Positions 1-9,408 are shown, numbered from the stretch's first letter. The stretch is 38,477 nt of DNA from an uncultured Clostridia bacterium (GCA_946637545.1 CAMPBI010000003.1:1-38477); one strand, 5' to 3'. Made by a program: numbers and translations. Notes: generated by a model not told the origin, from the letters alone.

Positions 1-2
1 CA

Positions 3-1649
3 GACCAGGCTATCGCAGACGCAGCCGCAGCAGTTACAGCAGCAGGCGACCTTCTTGTAACTTCAACTGTTACCGACACCAGCACAATTCAAGCTGCAAG
101 AGCACTTGTTCAGGCAGAGCTTGAAAATGCTGACGACCCAGATGCTGTTGATTACACTGCTCTTAACGAGACACTCGACGCTTTAACGGCTGCAGAGGAT
201 GCTACAGTATTCAAGAATAATTCTTATTACGGCGAACTTGAAACAACCGGTTATACATATGCAACAATTGACGAAGTTAACGCAGTTGTTACCGAGGCTT
301 TCTATCAGCTTAAAACAAATAGGAATTATACCATTACTATTAAGGGTGCAAATGCTGCAAGCACACAATTTGAGTACGTTGTAGCAGGTGAGACTATTAA
401 CGCAACCGGTTCAACACTTGATGTACCTTATGGAACAGAGGTTAAGATTACTGCTCCAAACGGCAATACAGTAAACTGGTATTACAAGTATACATCAACA
501 AACGGAACGGGCGATAACTACATAGAAAAGTATCTCACAAACGATACGCACATCAGCTTTGTTATTACAGGTAATACAAGCTTCAAGATTAATAATGCAA
601 CTGCTCCTGAAACTGACACAAGCATTAGAGTTACATATGCAAATGCCCTCAGAAACAAGGCGTATAAGGTTGAATATGTAACCAAGGATTCAGAAGGAAC
701 CGCATCAATCACACTTCCTGAAGCTCCTGCGATTGCTAACTATACCTTCAAGAATTACACAATCGGCGGCAAAGCATACGATGAATTTGATAGCGTTGAT
801 ATTAGCAAAAACACTGTAGTCATAGCTAATTATGATTATAATAAAGATACTAACGATATTCAGATTACACTTTGCAACTTTGACGATACAACGTATTCAA
901 CTGTAGATGTAAAATATAACGATAAAATCGAGATTACCCAGGAAGGTCTTGAAAATGGCGTTATTTACATCAACGGCGAAGAAACCGCACTCGATGGCTA
1001 CAACTTCAGAGGCAGCGGCGAAATTTATGCGTACACTGCACTCAGAGGAACTGACAGAGAGATTTGGGACGGAATTAGCTATGAAAGAGCTTATGACTGG
1101 GATTCACCGGATCTTTACAACACAGAACAGCTTCTTGGTTATGGCAACGATTATACGTTCTTTGCCAGTGAGAGTCTCCATATCTTTACCTACACTCATG
1201 ATGAGTTCCTTGCTGCAACGGGACAGAATCCTGACGCTGACGATCCTCATACATATATCAATGTTGATGAGATTGACGATAATGGCGCGTCAGTATTTAC
1301 ATCAAAATTCATCAATGCCGGCACAAAGCTGTCAATTGTATCAAACTTTGTGCTTCCTGAAGGATGCGAGCTTGTTGAAGCAGGTATCATTATGAAGGCT
1401 GTTAAAAACGATACAATGCCTGACGATGATCTTACTTTCAATACAGTCGGCAAAAATGGTGTAGTTCGTATGAAGTCATCACAGCATACTGTGGGCGGTC
1501 AGTTCGTAATTTCACCAATTCAGATTACTGATTCAGTTTTGGGCAACAAGATTAGCGCTAAATATGTTGCATATGTGAAATATGTTGACTCAAACGGCGT
1601 TCAGCACGAAACAATGACAACGCCTGTTAAGACATCTATAAATCTTTAA
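3..1649 (+). CDS. C-terminal part of a large secreted/surface protein (5' end outside window)
   Basis: Frame 3 is open from the window start to TAA at 1647-1649 (DQAIADAAAAVTAAGDLLVTSTV...TTPVKTSINL*). Ala/Thr/Asn/Asp-rich, helical FIVAR-like start followed by beta-rich Ig-like segments. The ORF track shows only its in-frame tail (1350-1649). Confidence 0.75.
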   Translation, partial: DQAIADAAAAVTAAGDLLVTSTVTDTSTIQAARALVQAELENADDPDAVDYTALNETLDALTAAEDATVFKNNSYYGELETTGYTYATIDEVNAVVTEAFYQLKTNRNYTITIKGANAASTQFEYVVAGETINATGSTLDVPYGTEVKITAPNGNTVNWYYKYTSTNGTGDNYIEKYLTNDTHISFVITGNTSFKINNATAPETDTSIRVTYANALRNKAYKVEYVTKDSEGTASITLPEAPAIANYTFKNYTIGGKAYDEFDSVDISKNTVVIANYDYNKDTNDIQITLCNFDDTTYSTVDVKYNDKIEITQEGLENGVIYINGEETALDGYNFRGSGEIYAYTALRGTDREIWDGISYERAYDWDSPDLYNTEQLLGYGNDYTFFASESLHIFTYTHDEFLAATGQNPDADDPHTYINVDEIDDNGASVFTSKFINAGTKLSIVSNFVLPEGCELVEAGIIMKAVKNDTMPDDDLTFNTVGKNGVVRMKSSQHTVGGQFVISPIQITDSVLGNKISAKYVAYVKYVDSNGVQHETMTTPVKTSINL

Positions 1650-1663
1650 CGGGGGTGGCAGAT

Positions 1664-1807
1664 ATGAAAAAATACACTGAACCCGAAATTGAGATTCGTA
1701 AGTATGCCGTATCCGCGGGCAATGTTTTCACAGAATCAGACCCCAGCGGAAATAACGACAACGACCTTAACAACGACGACGAATACGATTACTTCGGCAA
1801 TAACTAA
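1664..1807 (+). CDS. 47-aa small peptide MKKYTEPEIEIRKYAVSAGNVFTESDPSGNNDNDLNNDDEYDYFGNN
   Basis: Purine-rich RBS (gggggtgg) just upstream of ATG 1664, stop 1805-1807, and a strong terminator 6 nt later. Below the 60-aa cutoff of the ORF track. Confidence 0.7.
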   Translation: MKKYTEPEIEIRKYAVSAGNVFTESDPSGNNDNDLNNDDEYDYFGNN

Positions 1808-1813
1808 CACAAG

Positions 1814-1841
1814 GGCAACCGCGAAAGCGGTTGCCTTTTTC
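1814..1841 (+). terminator. Rho-independent terminator
   Basis: GGCAACCGC-GAAA-GCGGTTGCC-TTTTT: perfect 9-bp stem, GNRA-type loop, T-tract. Confidence 0.92.
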
Positions 1842-1886
1842 TGTGCTTGCGTTTATTAAATAAATGTAACATTATTGAATTTTAAT

Positions 1887-1915
1887 TTGACATATTATAA
1901 TTTATATATTATTAT
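1887..1915 (+). promoter_or_regulatory. Sigma-A-like promoter for the tyrA-aro-pheA operon
   Basis: TTGACA (1887-1892), 17-bp spacer, TATTAT (1910-1915), upstream of tyrA. Confidence 0.7.
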
Positions 1916-1950
1916 AAACAATGGTAATTTATAAACTATCGGAGAACACT

Positions 1951-2781
1951 ATGAACATCTTAATTTGCGGACTCGGTCTTATTGGCGCAAGCCTTGCGAA
2001 GACTTTAAAAAAGAATACAAGCCACACTGTTCTTGGATGGAACAGAACCCCGTCTGTTACAGAAAAGGCGCTGCGTGACGGCACTATTGACAGAACGGGC
2101 GACATTGACGAGCTTATCGCTGACGCGGATATAACATTTGTCAATTTTTATCCCGATGCGATTGTGCCGTTCATACTTGAGCACAAGGACAGTTTCAAGC
2201 AGGATAGTATTGTAACTGATTCCTGCGGCATCAAAACAAAAATTTGTACCGAAATGAGCGAGCAGAAAAACCTTAAGTTTTACTTTATCGGCGCGCATCC
2301 TATGGCAGGACGAGAGGTTGGCGGATACGATAACAGCCTTGACAATCTCTTTGATAACGCAAGCTTTATCTGTACACCAAGCGCCGATGTACCGCGCAAC
2401 AAAACTGATGCGCTTGTCGGACTTGCGCAGGATATGGGGTTTGCCCGTACTGTTGTTACCACCCCCGAGCATCACGACGAGATGATTGCTTTTACCTCAC
2501 AGATTGCACATGTTCTTGCTTGCTCGTATGTGCTTTCGCCGCTTGCACCTATGCACGCCGGATATTCTGCAGGCTCGTACCGCGATGTCAGCCGTGTTGC
2601 ACGAATTAATGCTGATATGTGGACGCAGCTTTTTCTTGACAACAAGGAGCCTCTTGTGCGTGAGATTGACGACCTTGTTTCTAATCTTATGCGTTTCAAG
2701 TATAACATTGTCAATGGCGACGGCGAGGCTCTTACAGAATTGATGAAAAAGGGTAACCGCATTAAGGAAGAAATCGGATAA
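1951..2781 (+). CDS. tyrA: Prephenate dehydrogenase
   Basis: MNILICGLGLIGASLAKTLKK Rossmann motif, GAHPMAGRE motif, aromatic operon context. ATG 1951 with upstream GGAG preferred over 1921. Confidence 0.9.
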   Translation: MNILICGLGLIGASLAKTLKKNTSHTVLGWNRTPSVTEKALRDGTIDRTGDIDELIADADITFVNFYPDAIVPFILEHKDSFKQDSIVTDSCGIKTKICTEMSEQKNLKFYFIGAHPMAGREVGGYDNSLDNLFDNASFICTPSADVPRNKTDALVGLAQDMGFARTVVTTPEHHDEMIAFTSQIAHVLACSYVLSPLAPMHAGYSAGSYRDVSRVARINADMWTQLFLDNKEPLVREIDDLVSNLMRFKYNIVNGDGEALTELMKKGNRIKEEIG

Positions 2782-3830
2782 TGAAAAAACTTACTGTTAA
2801 AGTATCGCACGGATACGATATATTAATTGAAAAGGGCATACTTTCCGAATGCGGAAAATATATTAAAGCGGTCAGACCGTGCAAAAAGGTGTGTCTTATC
2901 AGTGACACAAACGTGTATCCTATTTACGGTGACACGGTTAAAAAGTCGCTTGAAGGTGAGGGTTACGAGGTTTTCACCTTTGTGTTTGAGGCGGGCGAAA
3001 GCTCAAAAACAACCGACACCGTGATTAAAATGGTGCAGTTTATGTCTGAAAATGAACTCACCCGCAGCGACATTGCTGTTGCACTCGGCGGCGGCGTGTG
3101 CGGTGATATGGCAGGCTTTGCGGCTGCAATATATCTTCGCGGAATTGATTTTGTTCAGATTCCCACATCGCTTCTCGCGCAGGTCGATTCATCAGTGGGC
3201 GGCAAAACTGCCGTTGATTTACCGACAGGCAAAAACCTCTGCGGCGCCTTTCATCAGCCTTCACTCGTTCTTATTGACAGCAATACGCTTGACACGCTCA
3301 CACCGCATTTTTTTGCCGACGGAATGGCAGAGGCAATTAAGATGGGCTGCATAAAAAGTGAAGCGCTGTTTGAAAAAATTGAAAAAAACAACGCCCGCGA
3401 TATAATTGACGATGTTATTTTTGAGTGCGTCAGCTTAAAGGCGGGAGTTGTTGAGCGTGACGAGAAGGAGCACGGCGAAAGAGCGCTTTTGAATTTTGGT
3501 CACACCGCAGGGCACGCCATTGAAAAGCTGCATAATTTCACTACTGTTTCGCACGGCGAGGCAGTCGGAATCGGTATGGTGATTATTTCAAAAGCGGGTG
3601 AAAATAACGGGCTAACCGAGCAGGGAACTGCCGACAGAATTGCAGCGGTGCTGAAAAAATACAACCTTCCCGTTTGCGATAACAATTCACTTAACGATAT
3701 TATCACGGCTATGAATGCCGACAAAAAACGCACCGGCACGGGCGTAAAATTCGTGTTCATCAGAAAAATCGGCGACGGCTTTATCAACCCGATAGAAAAC
3801 GAAAATATACCGACCTTTTTCGGAGTGTAA
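2781..3830 (+). CDS. aroB: 3-dehydroquinate synthase
   Basis: ALGGGVCGDMAGFAAAIYLRGIDFVQIPTSLLAQVDSSVGGKTAVD and NFGHTAGHAIE motifs. Confidence 0.97.
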   Translation: MKKLTVKVSHGYDILIEKGILSECGKYIKAVRPCKKVCLISDTNVYPIYGDTVKKSLEGEGYEVFTFVFEAGESSKTTDTVIKMVQFMSENELTRSDIAVALGGGVCGDMAGFAAAIYLRGIDFVQIPTSLLAQVDSSVGGKTAVDLPTGKNLCGAFHQPSLVLIDSNTLDTLTPHFFADGMAEAIKMGCIKSEALFEKIEKNNARDIIDDVIFECVSLKAGVVERDEKEHGERALLNFGHTAGHAIEKLHNFTTVSHGEAVGIGMVIISKAGENNGLTEQGTADRIAAVLKKYNLPVCDNNSLNDIITAMNADKKRTGTGVKFVFIRKIGDGFINPIENENIPTFFGV

Positions 3831-3831
3831 A

Positions 3832-5040
3832 ATGAGTTCAGTCAGAATCGAAAACTCAATACCGCGTGGAAGTGTTACCGTGCCTCCGTCAAAATCTGCG
3901 GCGCACAGAGCGCTTATTTGCTCGTTTCTTGCAGGCGGCGGAAGCGTGAATCCCATAATCTCTTCAAACGATATGAAGGCGACCCTGCAGGCGATTGACG
4001 CGATAAAAAACGGCAGTGAGCTTTGCGACTGTATTGAGTCGGGCTCGACGCTTCGTTTTATGATTCCTGTTGCGGCGGCACTCGGCAAAACTATTACCTT
4101 TGTCGGCAGCGGCAAGCTGCCCGAAAGGCCGATAGGCGATTATTTAAGATTGCTCCCCGAGCACGGCGTAAATTGCAGCAGCGAGGGCGGACTGCCGCTT
4201 AAGGTTAGCGGACAGCTTGAAAGCGGCACCTTTGAGATTGCGGGGAATATCAGTTCGCAGTACATTACAGGACTTCTTCTCGCTCTTCCGATTCTTGACG
4301 GCGACAGCGAAATTGTGCTGACTACTCCGCTTCAGAGCAAGCCGTATGTTGATATGACAATCGCCGTTATGAAGAGCTACGGCGTAGAGGTTGCCGAAAC
4401 TGAAAATGGTTATTATGTAAAAGGCAATCAGCACTACAAGGTTCAGAATTTTACTGTTGAGGGCGACTGGTCGCAGGCGGCGTTTTTCCTTGCGGCAGGC
4501 GCAATCGGCGGCGATATTACAGTCTGTGGACTCGATTTGAACAGCACCCAGGGCGACAAAGAAATCATAAATGTTCTAAAAAAATTCGGTGCAAAAATCA
4601 CAGTCGGCGATGGATTTGTCCGCGCTGAAAAAAGCAAGCTTTCCGGTGCGGAAATTGACGCTTCGGATATTCCCGATATGGTACCTTCAATCGCTGTTCT
4701 TGCCGCTTTTGCAAACGGCAAAACGGTTATAAGCGGCGCCGAAAGGCTGCGGCTCAAGGAAAGCGACAGGATTGAAAGCGTTGTAACTAATCTGAAAAAA
4801 GCAAAAGTTGCCGTCAGTGAAACAGCCCACGGAATGATTATAAACGGAGGAGGCGCCTGCGGTGCAGCGCTTTGCGGCTATAACGACCACCGCATTGTAA
4901 TGGCGTTTTCTGTTTTGGGTATGTATGCCAGCGGCGTCACAACAATCACCGATGCCGAAAGCATCAACAAATCATACCCCGATTATTTTGATGATTATAA
5001 CAGCTTAGGAGGAAGAGCAGATGTCATCAGTGACAGGTAA
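3832..5040 (+). CDS. aroA: 3-phosphoshikimate 1-carboxyvinyltransferase (EPSP synthase)
   Basis: PPSKSAAHRALI, SGSTLRFMIPVAA, RLRLKESDRIES and GYNDHRIVMAFSV motifs. Confidence 0.97.
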   Translation: MSSVRIENSIPRGSVTVPPSKSAAHRALICSFLAGGGSVNPIISSNDMKATLQAIDAIKNGSELCDCIESGSTLRFMIPVAAALGKTITFVGSGKLPERPIGDYLRLLPEHGVNCSSEGGLPLKVSGQLESGTFEIAGNISSQYITGLLLALPILDGDSEIVLTTPLQSKPYVDMTIAVMKSYGVEVAETENGYYVKGNQHYKVQNFTVEGDWSQAAFFLAAGAIGGDITVCGLDLNSTQGDKEIINVLKKFGAKITVGDGFVRAEKSKLSGAEIDASDIPDMVPSIAVLAAFANGKTVISGAERLRLKESDRIESVVTNLKKAKVAVSETAHGMIINGGGACGAALCGYNDHRIVMAFSVLGMYASGVTTITDAESINKSYPDYFDDYNSLGGRADVISDR

Positions 5041-6097
5041 AAATATCAGGCTTTCAGTGTTTGGCGAAAGTCACGGCGAAGCAATCGGTTGTGTAATTGA
5101 CGGATTGCCGAGCGGTGTAAAGCTTGATTTTGACAGAATATATGCCGATATGGCGCGTCGTGCACCCGGCAGGGATAAGACATCAACACCAAGGCTTGAA
5201 AAGGATATTCCTCATATTCTTTCCGGTATGCTCGGCGACAAAACCACAGGCGCACCGCTTGCAATGGTTATTGAAAATACCAACACAAAAAGCGGCGACT
5301 ACGACAATATTATGACTGTTCCGCGCCCGTCGCACAGCGATTATCCTGCTTACGTAAAGTTCGGCGGTAACAACGACATCCGCGGCGGCGGTCATTTCAG
5401 CGCAAGGCTTACTGCACCGCTTGTTTTTGCAGGCGCTGTTGCAAAGCAAATACTTGAAACAAAGGGCGTTACGGTTGGAGCGCATATCAAACAAATCGGT
5501 TCTGTCAGCGACACTCCGTTTGACAAAAACGGAGTTACTAAAGAGCAGCTGCTTGACCTTTCATCAAAAAGCTTTTCTGTAATTGACCCCGATGCAGAGG
5601 ATAAAATGCGCGGTGAAATTGAAAAATACCGCCTTGACCTTGACAGCGTTGGCGGCATTATTGAGTGCGCAGCAGTTGGACTTCCCGTCGGCGCAGGCGG
5701 AAATATTTTTGACACAGTCGAGGGCAGGCTTTCGCAAATTCTTTTTGGAATACCTGCAGTAAAGGGTGTTGAATTCGGACTCGGTTTTGACTTTGCAAAG
5801 TCAAACGCCAAGGCTGTCAACGACTGCTATGAGGTTGTCGACGGCAAGGTTGCACTCAAATCAAACAACAACGGCGGAGTTCTCGGCGGGATGACAAGCG
5901 GCGCACCGCTTGTGCTGTCTGTCGCAATCAAGCCTACACCGTCTATTGCAGCGCCGCAGGACAGCGTCAATCTTCAGACGATGGAAAACACCACGCTTGA
6001 AATTAAGGGAAGGCACGACCCGTGCATATTGCCAAGGGCAGTTCCTGTTGTTGAAAGTGCAGTTGCGCTTGGAATTTTGGATATACTTTCGGAATAA
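5021..6097 (+). CDS. aroC: Chorismate synthase
   Basis: FGESHGEAIGCVIDGLPSG, RRAPGRDKTSTPR, GGMTSGAPLVL and RHDPCILPRAVPVVE motifs. Overlaps aroA by 20 nt. Confidence 0.97.
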   Translation: MSSVTGKNIRLSVFGESHGEAIGCVIDGLPSGVKLDFDRIYADMARRAPGRDKTSTPRLEKDIPHILSGMLGDKTTGAPLAMVIENTNTKSGDYDNIMTVPRPSHSDYPAYVKFGGNNDIRGGGHFSARLTAPLVFAGAVAKQILETKGVTVGAHIKQIGSVSDTPFDKNGVTKEQLLDLSSKSFSVIDPDAEDKMRGEIEKYRLDLDSVGGIIECAAVGLPVGAGGNIFDTVEGRLSQILFGIPAVKGVEFGLGFDFAKSNAKAVNDCYEVVDGKVALKSNNNGGVLGGMTSGAPLVLSVAIKPTPSIAAPQDSVNLQTMENTTLEIKGRHDPCILPRAVPVVESAVALGILDILSE

Positions 6098-6116
6098 AAT
6101 ATAAGGATAAAGGCAA

Positions 6117-7253
6117 ATGGATTTATTAACACTGCGCGGTCAGATTGACGAAATTGACGAACAGTTGATTCCGCTTTTGATGAAGCGTATGAACATATCG
6201 CGCGAGGTCGCAAAATATAAGGTCGAGCACGGAATACCTGTGCTCAATGCCGAGCGCGAGCAGCAGATTCTTGACAATGTTGCCGAAAAATGCGGCGAGC
6301 AGGGCGACGCTATAAAGACTGTGTTTTCAGCAACTATGGACGCGTCAAGAGCCCTTCAGCACAAGATTATCGGCGGCGGCGAGGAGCTTCGCAGCCTTGT
6401 TGAAAATGCACGCAAGGTTGAAAAGCTTTCAACCGACGGTATGCCGATTGCCTGTCAGGGCGTTGAGGGCGCGTACAGCTCAATTGCGGGCGAAACACTT
6501 TTCCCCGACACAGATATTATGTTTTTCAAGCAGTTTGAGGATGTGTTTGAGGCTGTCAACAAGGGCAGGGCGCGCTATGGAATTATCCCTGTCGAAAATT
6601 CAACTGCAGGCTCGGTACACGAATCTTATGACTTGATTATGAAATACAGATTCTTTGTTATCGGCGCTTGCGACCTTCGTATCGAGCACTGCCTTTGTGC
6701 AAAAGAGGGCACAAAGTTTGAAAAAATTGACGAGGTTTACTCTCATCCGCAGGCGCTCAATCAGTGTAACGTTTTTCTTAAGAGCTTTGATTTTACAGGT
6801 ATCAACTACACAAACACCGCTGCGGCTGCAAAGTATGTCAGCGAAAGCAGCAAAAAGAATATCGGTGCAATCTGCTCCGTAAGAGCGGCAAAAAAATACG
6901 GACTGAAAATACTTCGCCGCAATATTCAGAATATCACAAATAATTTTACAAGATTTATTGTGATTTCAAAGGAGCTTGTCATCGATGAAAATGCCGACAA
7001 GATTTCACTTATTTTTTCGGCACCGCATACAACGGGCTCGCTTTACAGAGTGCTGGGCAGATTTTCAATGACGGGGCTCAACCTCACAAAGCTGGAGTCG
7101 CGCCCGATGGCAAACGGAAAATTTGACTATTTCTTTTACGCCGATGTGCTCGGCAATGTGTACAACGAGGCAACGCTTGACCTTTTATGCGCACTGTCTG
7201 ACGAACTCGACGAATTTACATTCCTCGGGAATTATCACGAGATAAAGGACTAA
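6117..7253 (+). CDS. pheA: Bifunctional chorismate mutase / prephenate dehydratase (P-protein)
   Basis: N-terminal AroH-class mutase helix (LRGQIDEIDEQLIPLLMKRMNISREVAKYK), dehydratase (GVEGAYSSIAGE, GIIPVENSTAGSVHESYDL) and C-terminal ACT region with ESRP (KLESRPMANGKFDYFFYAD). Confidence 0.95.
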   Translation: MDLLTLRGQIDEIDEQLIPLLMKRMNISREVAKYKVEHGIPVLNAEREQQILDNVAEKCGEQGDAIKTVFSATMDASRALQHKIIGGGEELRSLVENARKVEKLSTDGMPIACQGVEGAYSSIAGETLFPDTDIMFFKQFEDVFEAVNKGRARYGIIPVENSTAGSVHESYDLIMKYRFFVIGACDLRIEHCLCAKEGTKFEKIDEVYSHPQALNQCNVFLKSFDFTGINYTNTAAAAKYVSESSKKNIGAICSVRAAKKYGLKILRRNIQNITNNFTRFIVISKELVIDENADKISLIFSAPHTTGSLYRVLGRFSMTGLNLTKLESRPMANGKFDYFFYADVLGNVYNEATLDLLCALSDELDEFTFLGNYHEIKD

Positions 7254-7257
7254 TTTT

Positions 7258-8028
7258 ATGCAACGGACGAAACGTCACCGCACAAATTTCATATCCACGA
7301 TTATTGCGCTTGTCACCACGGGAATAGTTGTTGCGCTTGTTCTGATGCTTATTAATCACACCACGCTTGAAATCAGGTTCAACACAATAATCGGCTGGCT
7401 TAACAAAATTGATATTGCAGTGTCGCGGCTTGACACCGAGCGCGAGATTCTGATTTGCATTTTTGCGCTGTATATTGCAAAATGCCAGCTTCCGATTCCG
7501 ATGAGCTTTCTGTGTGCAATTTCAGGTATGGTTTTTCCGCTTGACAGGGCGTTGCTTATTAATACGGCGTTTACCACATTTTTCTTTGTGGTAAAGTATT
7601 TTGAGGGCACGTTTATCGGCGGAGGATGGGCAGGAATGATACTCAATATCAAAAAACTGCATTTCATCCGCGATTTGATTCAGTTTAAGGGAACCGGCAA
7701 TCCGTATATACTTTCGGTCACAAGGCTTGTGCCTGCAATTCCTCTGGGTATGGTTTCAAAATATTACGGCTCAATGCATTATGATATGCTGTATTATATA
7801 CTGCTCAGCCTTCTCGGCTATGCGCCAAGGCTTTACATTTACACAAAAATCGGTGCGGCTTTTACCAATCCGTTTTCAGTTCAGTTTATCACGCTGCTTA
7901 TTATTCTGGTGGCGTTTACAGGGTTTTCAAGTTTGATATTCAATGTCTTTTACGGCATCAAGTCAAATCAGATGACGCAGACTCTGCTGATATACAGTCA
8001 AAAAGAAAAGTATAAAATTGTGTTATAG
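7258..8028 (+). CDS. TVP38/TMEM64 (VTT-domain) family membrane protein
   Basis: Multiple hydrophobic helices, central Gly-rich F.G....G segment and TRLVPAIPLGMVSKYYG. Confidence 0.65.
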   Translation: MQRTKRHRTNFISTIIALVTTGIVVALVLMLINHTTLEIRFNTIIGWLNKIDIAVSRLDTEREILICIFALYIAKCQLPIPMSFLCAISGMVFPLDRALLINTAFTTFFFVVKYFEGTFIGGGWAGMILNIKKLHFIRDLIQFKGTGNPYILSVTRLVPAIPLGMVSKYYGSMHYDMLYYILLSLLGYAPRLYIYTKIGAAFTNPFSVQFITLLIILVAFTGFSSLIFNVFYGIKSNQMTQTLLIYSQKEKYKIVL

Positions 8029-8039
8029 GAGATATATTT

Positions 8040-9320
8040 ATGAAAGTAAAAGAGTTAATCACAGCGATTGAAAACGGTCAGTTTGATGAAAACCTCAAGG
8101 CTGTTTATGTAACAGACGGCTTTGTGGCAGAGCAAAAGCCCCGCTATACCCAGACTCTCACCGAGTTTGGCGAGCTTTTTGGCTTTGACAGAGAGGTAAG
8201 CATTATGTCCGCGCCCGGCAGAACAGAGGTGTGCGGTAATCACACCGACCATAATAACGGCAAGGTGCTTGCAGCGTCAATCAATCTTGACGCAATCGCT
8301 GTTGTCAGCGCAAATGACGATAATATTATCCGCGTAAAGTCAAAGGGTCACAAGATGAATGTTGTTGACCTTGCCGACCTTGAGCCGAAGGAGAGCAGAT
8401 ACGGCGATTCAACCACTCTTGTTCAGGGCGTCGCAGCAGGCGTAAAGAACCTTGGCTTTGACGTGAAGGGCTTTGATGCTTATACTACAAGCGACGTTAT
8501 GGGCGGCTCGGGACTGTCATCATCAGCAGCGTTTGAGGTGCTGCTCGGCTCGGTTATTTCGTATATGTTTAACGACGGAAAAATCAGCGCCGTTGATATT
8601 GCAAAGGTTGCGCAGTACAGCGAAAATGTATTCTTCGGCAAGCCCTGCGGTCTGCTTGACCAGATGGCAGCGTCTGTCGGCACTTTTGTTACAATCGATT
8701 TTGAGTCAACTGAAAATCCTGTTATTAAGAAGGTTGATTTTGATTTTTCAAAGTCGGGTCATTCACTCTGCATTGTTGACACAGGCGGAAATCACTCCGA
8801 CCTTACAGATGATTACGCTGCTGTTCGCGGCGAGATGGAGTCTGTTGCAAAGGCGATGGGCAAAAATGTTCTTCGCGAGATTCCGTACGAGGATTTCTTT
8901 GCGGCTATTCCGGAGCTTACGGGTAAGGTGAACGACAGAGCGCTCCTTCGTGCAATTCATTTTTACAACGAAAACAAACGAGTTGACAGAGCCGTTGAGT
9001 GCCTTGAAAGCGGCGACTTTGACGGCTTCAAAGAGATTATTCTTGAATCCGGTAAATCGTCGTTTGAGCTCAATCAGAATGTTTACACGCCGAAAAATCC
9101 GACAGAGCAGAAGCTTTCGCTCGCGCTTGCAATCAGCGAGGAAATCCTCAAGGGCAGAGGCGCGTGGAGAGTTCACGGCGGCGGCTTTGCCGGCACAATT
9201 CAGGCGTTTGTTCCGAATGACCTGCTTGATACATACAAAACAACAATAGAAAGCGTATTCGGCAAAGATAAGTGCTATGTTCTTATCATTCGTCCTGTTG
9301 GGGGAACACAGGTAATATAA
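8040..9320 (+). CDS. galK: Galactokinase-family GHMP kinase
   Basis: APGRTEVCGNHTDHNNGKVLAASIN N-terminal signature and GGSGLSSSAAFEVLLG GHMP ATP motif; C-terminal GGGFAGTIQAFV. Confidence 0.85.
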   Translation: MKVKELITAIENGQFDENLKAVYVTDGFVAEQKPRYTQTLTEFGELFGFDREVSIMSAPGRTEVCGNHTDHNNGKVLAASINLDAIAVVSANDDNIIRVKSKGHKMNVVDLADLEPKESRYGDSTTLVQGVAAGVKNLGFDVKGFDAYTTSDVMGGSGLSSSAAFEVLLGSVISYMFNDGKISAVDIAKVAQYSENVFFGKPCGLLDQMAASVGTFVTIDFESTENPVIKKVDFDFSKSGHSLCIVDTGGNHSDLTDDYAAVRGEMESVAKAMGKNVLREIPYEDFFAAIPELTGKVNDRALLRAIHFYNENKRVDRAVECLESGDFDGFKEIILESGKSSFELNQNVYTPKNPTEQKLSLALAISEEILKGRGAWRVHGGGFAGTIQAFVPNDLLDTYKTTIESVFGKDKCYVLIIRPVGGTQVI

Positions 9321-9347
9321 TAGAATGAGCTGAAGGCGAGTAACTGA

Positions 9348-9377
9348 TTTGCTCCCCTTGTAAAAAAGGGGAGCAAA
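9348..9377. repeat. Perfect 12-bp inverted repeat (hairpin) between galK and the dagK-like gene
   Basis: TTTGCTCCCCTT-gtaaaa-AAGGGGAGCAAA, no T-tract after it. Confidence 0.8.
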
Positions 9378-9408
9378 CAGGTTGTTTATATGAAAAGAGA
9401 AGTGTATT

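Noticed and set aside
183-712. Small ORFs on both strands inside the surface-protein region (e.g. 183-368 -, 199-384 +, 518-712 -)
   Set aside because: They lie in other frames of one long open frame (3-1649) and have no RBS or sensible composition.
1916-1950. Attenuator or T-box leader for the aromatic operon
   Set aside because: The predicted leader is only about 30 nt with no hairpin/terminator or leader peptide.
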